Source: Verrucomicrobiales bacterium (GTDB lineage Bacteria; Verrucomicrobiota; Verrucomicrobiia; Verrucomicrobiales; DEV007). Taken from it: DNA of 44,168 bases. This document shows positions 26,979 to 35,719 of this stretch, piece by piece (the stretch's first letter is position 1; the number at the start of each line of letters is the position of its first letter). Made by a program: the position numbers and the translations under genes. Below the pieces are notes generated by a model. It ran no database searches. It was not told the origin of the DNA and saw only the letters and a list, made by a program, of their open reading frames with translations. The DNA is taken from positions 1-44,168 of the forward strand of contig JAHEDC010000003.1 in NCBI GenBank assembly GCA_024641425.1, in the 5' to 3' direction.

Positions 26979-27686
26979 ATGAGCGACGACGATCTCGACA
27001 AGCGCTGGCGCGGACTCCGTTCCAAGGCACGGGCCCGGCTGGAACAGCGCGATTACTCCGAACGCCCGGTGGCGGCGGGGGATTTTCTGCGTGCGGAGAA
27101 TCCGGCTGCGGTCGTAATTCCGGGGGTCGAAATTCTGCCGCGCACCGTTTACCAGCAGCGCGGGCGCGGGTATTTCGGGGAATTCGCGCGCGCTTCCGAA
27201 GGCCGGTTGCATGCCATTGGCCTTTGGCCAAAACAGTGGGCGACGGCGCGCATGTTCGCGGGGACGGCTAAGGGGTTCCACATTCATCCCCCCGCGATTC
27301 CGGAGGGCACTGTGCCGACGGATTGGTTCCGCGCGCTCTTCATCGACGCGCCCGAGGATTACTCCCGCCGCCCCTACGCCGACGAACAATGGGACGCGAT
27401 GTTCTTCGTCCAGGGGATGGCCGAAATGCTTCTGGTCGACGAGCGGGACGGACTCGGGCGCACGACGATGCGCTTTTTCATCGATGGCGACGACATGCCG
27501 GGCCCGAACAACGCGGGCGTCGTCATCCCCGCCGGTGTCGCGCACGGAATCCGCAGCGTGAGCTCCACCGATCTCATCATGGTCTACGGCACAAGCACCC
27601 TCTTCGAACCCAAATCCGAGGGGCGGATTGCGAGCGGCATCGAGAAACACGCGCTGCCCGCCGACTGGCAGGAGTATCTAGGATAG
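26979..27686 (+). CDS. RmlC-like cupin (dTDP-4-dehydrorhamnose 3,5-epimerase family)
   Basis: A 235-residue cupin-like protein. The pattern follows RmlC: AKGFHIHPPAIPEGTVPTDW in place of the RGLHYQ segment, DAMFFVQGMAEMLLVDERDG for the strand carrying the VDLR-like acid, a run with GVVIPAGVAHGIRSVSSTDL containing the conserved PxGxAHG, then DLIMVYGTSTLFEPKSEGRI. It is longer than RmlC (about 180-190) by an N-terminal 60-residue stretch that looks like a separate region. Catalytic His/Asp/Tyr positions were not all verified, so activity is uncertain. It is divergent from rmlA and 9 bases before the HNH-like gene. Alternative: a related sugar-isomerase cupin. Confidence 0.78.
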   Translation: MSDDDLDKRWRGLRSKARARLEQRDYSERPVAAGDFLRAENPAAVVIPGVEILPRTVYQQRGRGYFGEFARASEGRLHAIGLWPKQWATARMFAGTAKGFHIHPPAIPEGTVPTDWFRALFIDAPEDYSRRPYADEQWDAMFFVQGMAEMLLVDERDGLGRTTMRFFIDGDDMPGPNNAGVVIPAGVAHGIRSVSSTDLIMVYGTSTLFEPKSEGRIASGIEKHALPADWQEYLG

Positions 27687-27695
27687 ACAGGAGCG

Positions 27696-28055
27696 ATGGA
27701 AGACGACCACGACATCTTCGGCCAAAGCGAGTCCACGCCGCGCCAGTCGGACTGGCACGCGCGGGGCTACGACCGCGAAATCGTCGAGCGCGTCTGGAGT
27801 CTCGCGACCAAGGTTGCGGGGAACGATCCGGAAATCTGGCGCAAGGACGCGTACGGGGCCTGGATGCACAAGCTCGACTATCGCAAGCGTGCCTCCGAAT
27901 TCGGGTGGGAGATCTGCGACACGGCCATCGGTGGTTCCTACGGGATCGCCGCTCTCCAACCGATGCAGTGGCAGAACTACGTCGATCAGGTCGCCGCGAC
28001 GACCCAAAGCCGTGTCACCGCCGATGGATTGCGGAACTCGCGACGGCTACTCTAG
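27696..28055 (+). CDS. Degenerate HNH-fold protein
   Basis: A 119-residue protein whose second half follows the scaffold of a common bacterial HNH endonuclease group: NDPEIWRKDAYGAWMHKLDY, ASEFGWEI and ALQPMQWQNY. In active members these read roughly DxCGxxI, GWEIDHI and NLQPLxWxNN. Here the DH pair after GWEI is CD, the Asn before LQP is Ala and the second Asn of the NN pair is Tyr, so the metal-binding and catalytic residues are gone. It is therefore unlikely to cut DNA. It lies 9 bases after the RmlC-like gene and shares a CTAG stop overlap with the convergent GT39 gene. Function unknown; a protein-protein or nucleic-acid-binding role is possible. AGGAG lies only 2 bases before the ATG. 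Confidence 0.75.
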   Translation: MEDDHDIFGQSESTPRQSDWHARGYDREIVERVWSLATKVAGNDPEIWRKDAYGAWMHKLDYRKRASEFGWEICDTAIGGSYGIAALQPMQWQNYVDQVAATTQSRVTADGLRNSRRLL

Positions 28056-29932
28056 CCCGCATTTGGAAGATAACGGTAGATCCGGAAATAGAAAAGATCC
28101 TCGATTCCCCGGAAAGCGGCGACCTGCTCGAAGAGACTGGGATCATCGATCAGGACGAAACCATCGCCCGCTCCCTCGTGCGTGGCGTTGAACTCCCGAT
28201 AGCCGACGATGAGATACAGCGACTTGCCCTTCCATTCCGCCTTCTTAGTCACCGCCTTCAGTTCCGGAAGGCTATTCGTGAAAAGGATCTCCTTATCGTA
28301 CATTGAGATCACGCGCCCGCCGAGTCCGTGACAGGCGATCATTCCGTCCGGACCCGCGAGATCCCGCGCCGCACCCGCCACCTCGCGGAAAGGGGCGTAA
28401 CTACGGGTATTCAGCAGACGTGTTTGCGGCCAAGTGAAGTGGGCGAAGATGAGGAGGAACACTCCCGCCACCAAGGGTTTCCATTTCGCGGAACGCACCG
28501 CCTCGCCCGCGCCGACGGCCACGCAGGCCACACCCGGAACGAAAAGATAAATCAGATAGCGGGGATAGAAATGCTGTTCCAGCTTCCAGGTCAGCAGCAA
28601 ATACCCAACACCTGCCGCTAGGAGAAAACCGAAGACCACCGCCCCCGCGCGCGCCTTCCGCCACAGCAGCACCGCCCCCCACACCAAGGCCGCGCCCATC
28701 GACAGCGCAGTCATCGCGAAGAGCACCGGATACGCCACCCGCATCCTCTCCACCGAGACCAGTCCCGCCGCATCCTCGCTTTCTCCCCAGTGCCTAGCGA
28801 TCCCGAAGGCGAACTGGCAGAGCGTATCGACGAGCAGCCCCTGGGTCAGATACTGGTGGTCGTTCACCTTTCCCCAACCCATCGCTTGAAGCAGATTCGG
28901 CAGGAAAACAACCAGAAACGCCAACCCGGCCACCACGTTCACCACCACCAACCGGCCCAGCGCCGCCCATCGGTCCTTTTGTTCCCTCCATGTCCGAAAA
29001 ACCAGAACCACCGCCGCTGCGAAAAACCCGGCGCTGAAAAGGCAGGAGATCGGCAGTGTCCAGATGAGGAGAAACTGGTTCATTCCAAAGAGAATCCACC
29101 ATCGCCAGGCTCCCGAGCGCAGCGCCCGTGTGAGGAAAAAACAGCCGAGAGCAACGCAGAGAACGATCAGGCTGTAGGCACGAGCTTCCGTCCCGTAGCG
29201 GATGTGCCACGGGTGGATCGCAATGAGAAAGGCCGCCACCAATCCCCCCGCGCCGAATCCCCACTCCCTCAAGAGCAGCGCCACGACCACCATGGTCGCC
29301 AGTCCCGCGAGCAACGACGGCAAGCGCGCCGCCACCTCGTTGAAGGATCCTGACATGCCACCGCTGATCTCGCGCCACGCGTCGAGACTCAAGCGAGAGG
29401 CCACCGCCATGGGCGGGTGATTCGTCGGCTTGCTGTAATGCCACACCGTCATCTCCCACGGAGCCTCGCGGAAGACGAGCGCGCCGTCCTTTCTCGCGTC
29501 GGGCCGGAAGTTCCCCACCATTGTATACTTGATGTTCCAAAGCTCGTCCCACCACAGGCTGCCCCGCGCCAGGTTCCATCGCAGGCCGCCCGCGAGCACC
29601 ATCGCTCCCACGACCCCGATCCAAAACACCCGCCCGGAAATTCCGCTCCCGATCGCCTGGATTCGAGGAGGCTTCATCAGAGGACGGTCCCACCAGCGGG
29701 CAGTCGTCAATAGGCCCAGCGAGCCCACGAGAGCCACCGCGAAGCCGAAATACAACCCGATGGTTACCGACTGCCCGAGGTCCGGCTTCCCCCCCGCCGT
29801 TTTGAGCGCACGCGCCGCCTCCAGGGCTGCGCCTGGCTTCTCGCCCAGCACGAGATAAGCGGCCGAGACCAGCATCAGCCCGAGGGAGATCAAGCGCGCG
29901 GGCGATTTCAGAAGCGGTTTCAGGCTTGTCAT
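28052..29932 (-). CDS. Membrane glycosyltransferase, GT39/ArnT-like (C-type)
   Basis: A 626-residue polytopic membrane protein with about 11-13 hydrophobic helices. It shows the GT39-type first-loop acidic motif GSLWWDELWNIKY after two N-terminal helices, GIRYGTEARAYSLIVL in the middle (a common signature, HIRYGTEARAY), and YPRYLIYLFVPGVACVAVGA. Such enzymes use lipid-linked sugars as donor and act on the periplasmic face. The frame extends upstream to 30292, but residues before 29932 are hydrophilic with no match, and ATG 29932 puts the first helix near the start. It is divergent from the ABC exporter, and its stop overlaps that of the HNH-like gene (CTAG). The acceptor is unknown; a role in decorating the surface polysaccharide or lipid A is likely. 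Confidence 0.87.
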   Translation of the reverse strand: MTSLKPLLKSPARLISLGLMLVSAAYLVLGEKPGAALEAARALKTAGGKPDLGQSVTIGLYFGFAVALVGSLGLLTTARWWDRPLMKPPRIQAIGSGISGRVFWIGVVGAMVLAGGLRWNLARGSLWWDELWNIKYTMVGNFRPDARKDGALVFREAPWEMTVWHYSKPTNHPPMAVASRLSLDAWREISGGMSGSFNEVAARLPSLLAGLATMVVVALLLREWGFGAGGLVAAFLIAIHPWHIRYGTEARAYSLIVLCVALGCFFLTRALRSGAWRWWILFGMNQFLLIWTLPISCLFSAGFFAAAVVLVFRTWREQKDRWAALGRLVVVNVVAGLAFLVVFLPNLLQAMGWGKVNDHQYLTQGLLVDTLCQFAFGIARHWGESEDAAGLVSVERMRVAYPVLFAMTALSMGAALVWGAVLLWRKARAGAVVFGFLLAAGVGYLLLTWKLEQHFYPRYLIYLFVPGVACVAVGAGEAVRSAKWKPLVAGVFLLIFAHFTWPQTRLLNTRSYAPFREVAGAARDLAGPDGMIACHGLGGRVISMYDKEILFTNSLPELKAVTKKAEWKGKSLYLIVGYREFNATHEGAGDGFVLIDDPSLFEQVAAFRGIEDLFYFRIYRYLPNAG

Positions 29933-30037
29933 CCGTGGATTCGGCGATTGTGTAGGGCTCGCCCGAGGAACCAGCGGGCCCGCCACGCGCGTCGAAGGGA
30001 ATGAAGCCCCGATTCGCCGCGCCGCAATCTCGTATCC

Positions 30038-31780
30038 ATGAAAACCATTCTCCGCGTCTTCGCCTATCTCAAACGCTACCCGTTCCTCGGGTCGGCCCAA
30101 CTGGCGTGCGCCATCGTCATGACCCTGCTTGTGGTCGTCTACCCGCAGGTCATCAAGGACATCACCAACAACGTCATCCCGGAGAAGCAGTTCGACCGCC
30201 TTTTGCCGCTGGTCGGCCTCGCCATGATCGCCTTTTTCGGCTCCGACCTCCTGAATTGCCTCCGCATTATCCTCAACAATACCTTCGAGCAAAAAGTCAT
30301 CTTCGACCTGCGCTCCGACCTCTATTCGAAAATCCAGCGTCTTCCCATGACCTGGTTCGACAACAAGCGCACCGGCGACATCATGACCCGCGTCACCGAG
30401 GATGTGACGGCGATGGAACGCGTCCTTATCGATGGTATCGAACAGGGGATCGTCGCGCTCCTCCAGATCCTTATTGTTGGCGGTTACATGTTCTACTCCG
30501 ACGCGAAGCTCGCCCTTTTCGCCCTCATTCCCCTTCCCTTCCTCATCATCGGTGCCCTCCTCTACACTCTGACCGCGCCCCAGCGCTATCGTCGCTCAAG
30601 GAAGGCGACCAGCGCCATGAACTCGCTCCTGCACGACAACATCGACGGCATGCAACAGATCAAGAGTTACACTCAGGAGGAAGACGAACACGCGCGTTTC
30701 AACGATTCCAGCAACAAAGTGCGCCAGGCCAACCTTCACGTCATGCGCGTCTGGGCGATCTACAACCCGAGCATGAATTTCTTCCGCAACCTCGGTTTCG
30801 TCCTGCTCCTCGGCTTCGGCGGACACGCCGTCATGCAGGGAAACACCGACACCGGCACCTTCTTCGCCTTTCTCTTCGTCATTAATCTCTTCTACGAGCC
30901 CGTCAACCGACTCCACCAGCTGAACCAGATGATCCAGCAGGGCCGCGCCGCCGCCGAACGTGTCTTCGCGATTCTCGATTCCGAGGAAGAGAAGAACGCC
31001 ACCGAAGGAAAATCACTTCCGGAACCGATCAACGGCCACATCGTTTTCGACCGCGTCGGTTTCGCCTACACTGAAAAGGGCGCGACCCTCCGCGAGGTTC
31101 ATCTCGAGGCCAAGCCGGGCCAGACGGTCGCCCTCGTGGGCCACACGGGCGCCGGGAAATCGACCATCATCAATCTCCTTACCCGCTTCTACGAATACGA
31201 CCAGGGCGAGATCCGCATCGACGGCCAGCCCATCCGGGAACTGGCGAAATCGTCGTTGCGCGGTGCCATCGGTTACGTCACCCAGGAGAGTTTCCTCTTC
31301 AACGACAGCGTGCGCGAGAACCTCCGCCTCGCCCGGCGGGACGCGACCGACGCCGAACTCTGGGAAGCGCTCCGCATCGCCAACGCGGCCGACTTCGTCG
31401 AGCGCCTTCCCGGCAAGCTCGAAACCAATGTCGGCGAGCGCGGAGTGAAGCTCAGTGTCGGGGAGAAACAACGCGTCTCCATCGCCCGCGCTATCCTCAA
31501 GAACCCGCCGATTCTTCTCCTCGACGAGGCCACGGCCAGTGTGGACACCGAGACCGAGCGCCTCATCCAGGAGGCCTTGGAGCGCCTCATGACCAACCGA
31601 ACGAGCTTTGTCATCGCCCACCGCCTCAGCACCGTCCGCAACGCCGACCGCATCTACGTCCTCCGGCGCGGCGAAGTCATCGAGGAAGGCACCCATGAGG
31701 AACTCCTCGCCCTCGACGGCGAGTACGCCGAGCTCTGCCGAACGTCGTTTCTGGAAAACGAGGACACGCCGGCCTCCTGA
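30038..31780 (+). CDS. ABC exporter, fused permease and ATPase (MsbA-like)
   Basis: A 580-residue half-transporter with six transmembrane helices (about 1-310) followed by a nucleotide-binding domain. Visible motifs are ALVGHTGAGKSTIINLLTRF (Walker A, about 367-376), YVTQESFLFNDSVRENLRLA (Q-loop), LSVGEKQRVSIARAILK (signature, with Val and Glu replacing the usual Gly and Gln) and PPILLLDEATASVDTETERL (Walker B). Homodimeric exporters of this type flip lipid A or other lipid-linked glycans; here it may export the product of the neighbouring cluster. It is divergent from the GT39-like gene. The MsbA assignment is by family, the substrate is inferred. No Shine-Dalgarno is seen before the ATG. 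Confidence 0.95.
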   Translation: MKTILRVFAYLKRYPFLGSAQLACAIVMTLLVVVYPQVIKDITNNVIPEKQFDRLLPLVGLAMIAFFGSDLLNCLRIILNNTFEQKVIFDLRSDLYSKIQRLPMTWFDNKRTGDIMTRVTEDVTAMERVLIDGIEQGIVALLQILIVGGYMFYSDAKLALFALIPLPFLIIGALLYTLTAPQRYRRSRKATSAMNSLLHDNIDGMQQIKSYTQEEDEHARFNDSSNKVRQANLHVMRVWAIYNPSMNFFRNLGFVLLLGFGGHAVMQGNTDTGTFFAFLFVINLFYEPVNRLHQLNQMIQQGRAAAERVFAILDSEEEKNATEGKSLPEPINGHIVFDRVGFAYTEKGATLREVHLEAKPGQTVALVGHTGAGKSTIINLLTRFYEYDQGEIRIDGQPIRELAKSSLRGAIGYVTQESFLFNDSVRENLRLARRDATDAELWEALRIANAADFVERLPGKLETNVGERGVKLSVGEKQRVSIARAILKNPPILLLDEATASVDTETERLIQEALERLMTNRTSFVIAHRLSTVRNADRIYVLRRGEVIEEGTHEELLALDGEYAELCRTSFLENEDTPAS

Positions 31781-31859
31781 TGGTTCACCAGCACTCACAC
31801 GAAGGTGCGAGAAAGTGCCCCCGAAACCACTTGGGCAGTTACCGTGACTCGGAGCTCCG

Positions 31860-33986
31860 CTACTCCCATACGGATTTCAGCGGATAGGCGGTCACCTGGA
31901 CTTCGGTGGCACCCTCGCCGGTGAGGGCGAGGGCGGGCGACGCGCTTCCCAACAACACACCGTGTGAGATGGCGACCGCTCCTTGGTTGGCGAAAATCTC
32001 GATCGAAGCGCTGTCGACCAGGATGCGCAGGGAGAGCTTTCCCTCGACGGTGGCAAGGGTTGCTTTCTTGTCACCGCAGGTAAGTGTCTTCGCGACCGCA
32101 TCGCAAGTGACATCAACCCCGCGCACACATGCGGTCAGGTGCCCAGTCGGGCCCAAAGTAGCCTCGACCATTAATTCGAAAGCCGGGCTCTCGATGCGGA
32201 TCGTCCGTGGAGTGGCATCCAGGACCTCGGTGTCCATCCCGATCTTGTCCCCGCGCAGGGATTCCAGCTCGGTGACAGGCCAGGCGAACATGCGCACTCC
32301 AAGGGGGGTGTCCCGCAGACCAAGGTCGACGGGAACGACCATCTGCTGGTTGAAGGGCATCCCCGGGAAAGTGATGCCGCGGCCCCAGCCGATCTGGACA
32401 CGGCGACCGTCGGGCGCGTTGTCATAGCTTTGGGCGGCATAGAAGTTACCCCACCAAACCTGATGCTTATCCTCGTCCTCGGGGATGAAGGTTTTTCCAT
32501 CGAACTTACCGAGGGCATAGTGACCGTCAGCGCCATAGAGCACCCAACGCGTGTTGGCGGCATCTCCATCAACCGATAACTCGAAGAGATCCGGACATTC
32601 GTAATACCCCTCGATCCGGCTTTGGAATTCCCAGTTCTTGAGATCAGCGGAGTTATGGAAAGTGATCCAGCGCTTGTCCTCGAATTCATCATAGAGGGCC
32701 ATGACCCAATGCTTGCTCGGTGCATGCCAGATGACTTTCGGATCGCGCCCCTTGTGTGTCACCACCGGGTTACCCTCGAACAGGGTCAGGGTGCGGCCGT
32801 TGTCATTGCTGTAGGCGATGGACTCGCCCGCTCCGGTATCGGTGAGGGCAGCCACGAGCGGCGGCTTACCCTCCTTCCCGAAACCGGAGGTATTGGCATG
32901 ATCGATAACGGCCGAGCCCGAGAAAGCGGCGCCGACACAATCCGACCAGGGAAAGATGGCGTCCCCCAGTTCGTGCCAATGGAAAAGGTCCTTACTGACG
33001 GCATGGCCCCAGTGCATGTTACCCCAGTTCCAGCCGTAGGGGTTATGCTGGTAGTAGAGATGCCACTCGCCTTCGTGATAGACCAGACCGTTCGGATCAT
33101 TGAGCCAGCCGATCTTTGAGGTGAAATGGAAAAGCGGTCGTAACTTCTCCTTGTAGATGCCAGAGGAGTGAGGCAGTTCGTCCGACTGGATAAGCTCGCC
33201 CGGTGCCGTGTCGCCGGTCGCAAGCTTGCCGGCTTCCAGCGTGAGGATTTGTCCCTTCCACTTTCCGAGATCCAGGGCGGCGAGAAACGAGGGATCGCCA
33301 TCGAGGGCGAATTCAACATCCATCTCCCGCATCACCCTGGCATCGGCGAGGAGTTTCAGCCTGCGTTTTGGTGCCCCGTTCCGCACGGGCAGGTGGAGGT
33401 AACGCTTCTCGGCGGTGAAGGTGAAGGAAGCGGGCACCGCTTCGCGGCGAGCATCGCTCTGAAAGAGATGGTCGAAGTTAATGTGACCCCAGCCTCCCTT
33501 GTGTGCGTCGACGATCTGGACGACCGCCTCCTTGCCCAATAGATCGGCGACATCCCAGGACGTCCAATCGAGGGCCTCGCTCCCGCCGGCTTCGGTATTC
33601 GGCCCGGTCGCGGTGCGCGGGACGCTTCCCTCGACGAGTAGGTTGACGCAGGTTTCGCCCACATGGCCGCCTCCCCCGATGAGAAAGTTCAGAAAGGGCC
33701 GTTCGATCCTGAAGGGCGGCGAGGTCAGCGTGCCGATGGTGCCATCCCCCTCATGGAACGAGTTGACGAGCCCCTTGCCCTCGAACCCGGAGACATGCAT
33801 CTGTCCGCCAAGACTTCCGGCGGCGGGCCCCGAACCGAAGGCCTCGCCCTCGGCCTTCCATTCGCCATAGCCAGACCCTTCGAAATCGGCGATAACGATG
33901 TCCTCCGCCGCGTGGGCGGAAACGATCGCGCCAACGACGGTGAGGATGGAGAGGAGAAGATTCCTTGGATGGGAGAGTGTTTTCAT
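31860..33986 (-). CDS. Secreted glycoside hydrolase family 32 (levanase/fructan hydrolase-like)
   Basis: A 708-residue exported enzyme from the ATG at 33986, which gives a signal peptide (about 1-27). A non-catalytic N-terminal domain (about 28-280, DIVIADFEGSGYGEWKAEGE) precedes the five-bladed GH32 catalytic domain. Catalytic motifs are WLNDPNG (294-300, nucleophile Asp297), RDP (414-416, transition-state stabiliser) and YECP (462-465, acid/base Glu463). Further typical segments are QHNPYGWNWGNMHWGHAVSK and VGAAFSGSAV. The C-terminal beta-sandwich contains IEIFANQGAVAISHGVLL. It hydrolyses beta-fructans such as levan, inulin or sucrose. It is last in a minus-strand run after the fatty-acid-hydroxylase gene (10-base gap). 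No fructan importer or regulator is adjacent. Confidence 0.95.
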   Translation of the reverse strand: MKTLSHPRNLLLSILTVVGAIVSAHAAEDIVIADFEGSGYGEWKAEGEAFGSGPAAGSLGGQMHVSGFEGKGLVNSFHEGDGTIGTLTSPPFRIERPFLNFLIGGGGHVGETCVNLLVEGSVPRTATGPNTEAGGSEALDWTSWDVADLLGKEAVVQIVDAHKGGWGHINFDHLFQSDARREAVPASFTFTAEKRYLHLPVRNGAPKRRLKLLADARVMREMDVEFALDGDPSFLAALDLGKWKGQILTLEAGKLATGDTAPGELIQSDELPHSSGIYKEKLRPLFHFTSKIGWLNDPNGLVYHEGEWHLYYQHNPYGWNWGNMHWGHAVSKDLFHWHELGDAIFPWSDCVGAAFSGSAVIDHANTSGFGKEGKPPLVAALTDTGAGESIAYSNDNGRTLTLFEGNPVVTHKGRDPKVIWHAPSKHWVMALYDEFEDKRWITFHNSADLKNWEFQSRIEGYYECPDLFELSVDGDAANTRWVLYGADGHYALGKFDGKTFIPEDEDKHQVWWGNFYAAQSYDNAPDGRRVQIGWGRGITFPGMPFNQQMVVPVDLGLRDTPLGVRMFAWPVTELESLRGDKIGMDTEVLDATPRTIRIESPAFELMVEATLGPTGHLTACVRGVDVTCDAVAKTLTCGDKKATLATVEGKLSLRILVDSASIEIFANQGAVAISHGVLLGSASPALALTGEGATEVQVTAYPLKSVWE

Positions 33987-33996
33987 GGGGGCTTGA

Positions 33997-34752
33997 TTAT
34001 GATGCGTCAGAGCTGCAGGGACGGGGATGGCGAAACTGCCGGTCATAGTCGGGATGGAGGGTTCCGAAGAGCTGGTCCCAGAGCAGGGTATAGAAGCCGA
34101 AGTTGTGGCCGGGCGTCCGATGATGTCCGGCATGGAACGTCGACGTTCCAACAAGACGGAGGACGGGAACGGAACGCAGCCGCTCGGGAAAGGGTTCGAC
34201 GCCGGAATGTCCGAGAGTACCGAAGGCGACATTGAGAAAAAGGAAGGCCAGCAGCCCGCCAAGGGTCATCGGATAAAGGACGAGAAAGACGAGCATGAGC
34301 CCACCGAAACCCAGCACCTCGGCCGGATGGAGGACAAAAAGACTGATCGGGTTCGTGGCCTCGTGTCGATGGTGGAAGCGGTGGACGAGGGCGAAAACCC
34401 AGGGATGGTGCGCGAGGCGATGAAAGGCATACATCCCGAGGTCCATGGCCAGGATCATCACAAGGCAATCGAGGGCGGCGCGCGGGACGGTCGAGGGAAC
34501 CAGCGCGATGGAGCCTCTTTTCCAAAGCCACCAGCCGGCGGCGGAAATGGCCGCGTTCAAGAGAATCGATCCGAGGGCGGCCGCCATCTCGATTCCACGC
34601 CATGGCTCCCAGCGATCGAAAATCCGCCGCCCACCATAAACGCGAGCCAACACCAGGCATCCCACCACCGATCCCGTGAAAATGACCGCGTTGAGGGCGA
34701 GAAAGAACCAGAACGCCTCATGCAGTCCGAACTGTGAAAGATTCTCAAGCAT
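33997..34752 (-). CDS. Fatty acid hydroxylase / sterol desaturase superfamily membrane protein
   Basis: A 251-residue integral membrane protein with the di-iron histidine clusters of this family: HRLAHHP, ALVHRFHHRHEATNPISLFV and TFHAGHHRTPGHNFGFY, between about four to five hydrophobic helices (FFLALNAVIFTGSVVGCLVL, LDCLVMILAMDLGMYAFHRL). Members hydroxylate or desaturate lipids using oxygen. The ATG at 34752 overlaps the Ada gene stop by 8 bases; an ATG at 34773 would overlap by 29. It lies 10 bases before the GH32 gene. Bacterial substrates are often hopanoids, carotenoids or fatty acids; which applies here cannot be told. Confidence 0.92.
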   Translation of the reverse strand: MLENLSQFGLHEAFWFFLALNAVIFTGSVVGCLVLARVYGGRRIFDRWEPWRGIEMAAALGSILLNAAISAAGWWLWKRGSIALVPSTVPRAALDCLVMILAMDLGMYAFHRLAHHPWVFALVHRFHHRHEATNPISLFVLHPAEVLGFGGLMLVFLVLYPMTLGGLLAFLFLNVAFGTLGHSGVEPFPERLRSVPVLRLVGTSTFHAGHHRTPGHNFGFYTLLWDQLFGTLHPDYDRQFRHPRPCSSDAS

Positions 34753-35632
34753 TGACCGGGTGATGCGGATCATTTCCCCACACGTTCCCGGTGGATTCAA
34801 GGCCAAATCGATCCGCGCTTTCCCAGGCAAGGAGGGTGCGCTTGCGGAGCGAGCCCCATCGGTAATCGCCGACCACGCCGGTCTCGCGAATAACCCGGTG
34901 GCAGGGGACAAGATAAGCGAGGCGGTTTCGGCCGATCGCGGAGCCGACAGCGCGCGCCGCCCTGGGGTGTCCGAGGGCAGAGGCGAGCCCACCGTAGCTG
35001 GCAAGCCTGCCCTGAGGGATTGCGATGAGGGCCCGCCAGACCCGGACCTGGAAAGCGGTGCCCCGCACACACGCTCGGATCGGGAACTTTTCGGCGAAGG
35101 GATCGCGCTGCGCGAAGATACGCGCGGCACTGTGAGAGGCGCCCGCATCGTCGCGGTGGAACCGCGCTTTCGGCCAACTCTGGCGGAGGAGGGCAACCTC
35201 GGCAGCGTCCGGGTTTTCCGTGAAACCCACGTAGCAGAGCCCGCGCGGACACTCGCCAAGAAGGACGTTTCCAAAGGGGCTCTCCGCAAACCCGTAACGG
35301 ATGGTCCAGCCCGCCCCTTTCATCTTCACCTCGCCGGGAGTCGCCGCTTCCAGGGTGACGCAGAGGTCGTGGAGCCGCCCCGGTCCCGACAGGCCGACAT
35401 CGAGCGAGGCATCGAGCACACTCTTGCCTTCCCGAAGCAACATCCGTGCGTGGGAAGCTGTCAGGCACTGAAGGAAATTCTTTGGCGTGACGCCTGCCCA
35501 GCGGGAAAAGAGCCGATGGAAGTGAAACGGGCTCAGGCCGGCGTACTCCGCGAGGTCCGCAAGGTCCGGCTGTTCGGTCGCGCGCGCGTCGAGATGCCGA
35601 ATCACACGCGCAATGCGTTCATAATCGTTCAT
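34745..35632 (-). CDS. AraC-type regulator fused to methylated-DNA--protein-cysteine methyltransferase (Ada-like)
   Basis: A 295-residue DNA-repair protein. Residues about 1-100 are an AraC-type helix-turn-helix pair (YERIARVIRHLDARATEQPD, LSPFHFHRLFSRWAGVTPKN), and residues about 110-270 an O6-alkylguanine-DNA alkyltransferase (VWRALIAIPQGRLASYGGLA, AVGSAIGRNRLAYL, VPCHRVIRETGVVGDYRWG) with the acceptor Cys244 in PCHRVI. The zinc-binding N-terminal domain of E. coli Ada, with its own methyl-accepting Cys, is absent, so it is the shorter Ada-like form. The start at 35632 (MNDYERIARV) is chosen over 35668 because the AraC domain begins there. Its stop overlaps the hydroxylase start. Confidence 0.93.
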   Translation of the reverse strand: MNDYERIARVIRHLDARATEQPDLADLAEYAGLSPFHFHRLFSRWAGVTPKNFLQCLTASHARMLLREGKSVLDASLDVGLSGPGRLHDLCVTLEAATPGEVKMKGAGWTIRYGFAESPFGNVLLGECPRGLCYVGFTENPDAAEVALLRQSWPKARFHRDDAGASHSAARIFAQRDPFAEKFPIRACVRGTAFQVRVWRALIAIPQGRLASYGGLASALGHPRAARAVGSAIGRNRLAYLVPCHRVIRETGVVGDYRWGSLRKRTLLAWESADRFGLESTGNVWGNDPHHPVNA

Positions 35633-35719
35633 GGTTCCACGGTCGCACGAACGAGCCAAAGCACCCACCCGATTCTTGCGGGGGACTTCGAGCCAGTGAA
35701 GCCATGACCTTGTCCCTTT

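Noticed and set aside
28052-30292. Extended start of the GT39-like gene to 30292
   Set aside because: The first 120 residues lie antisense to the ABC exporter start and have no membrane segment; ATG 29932 gives a proper first helix.
31860-34262. Extended start of the GH32 gene to 34262
   Set aside because: The extension runs over the hydroxylase gene and the signal peptide lies at 33986.
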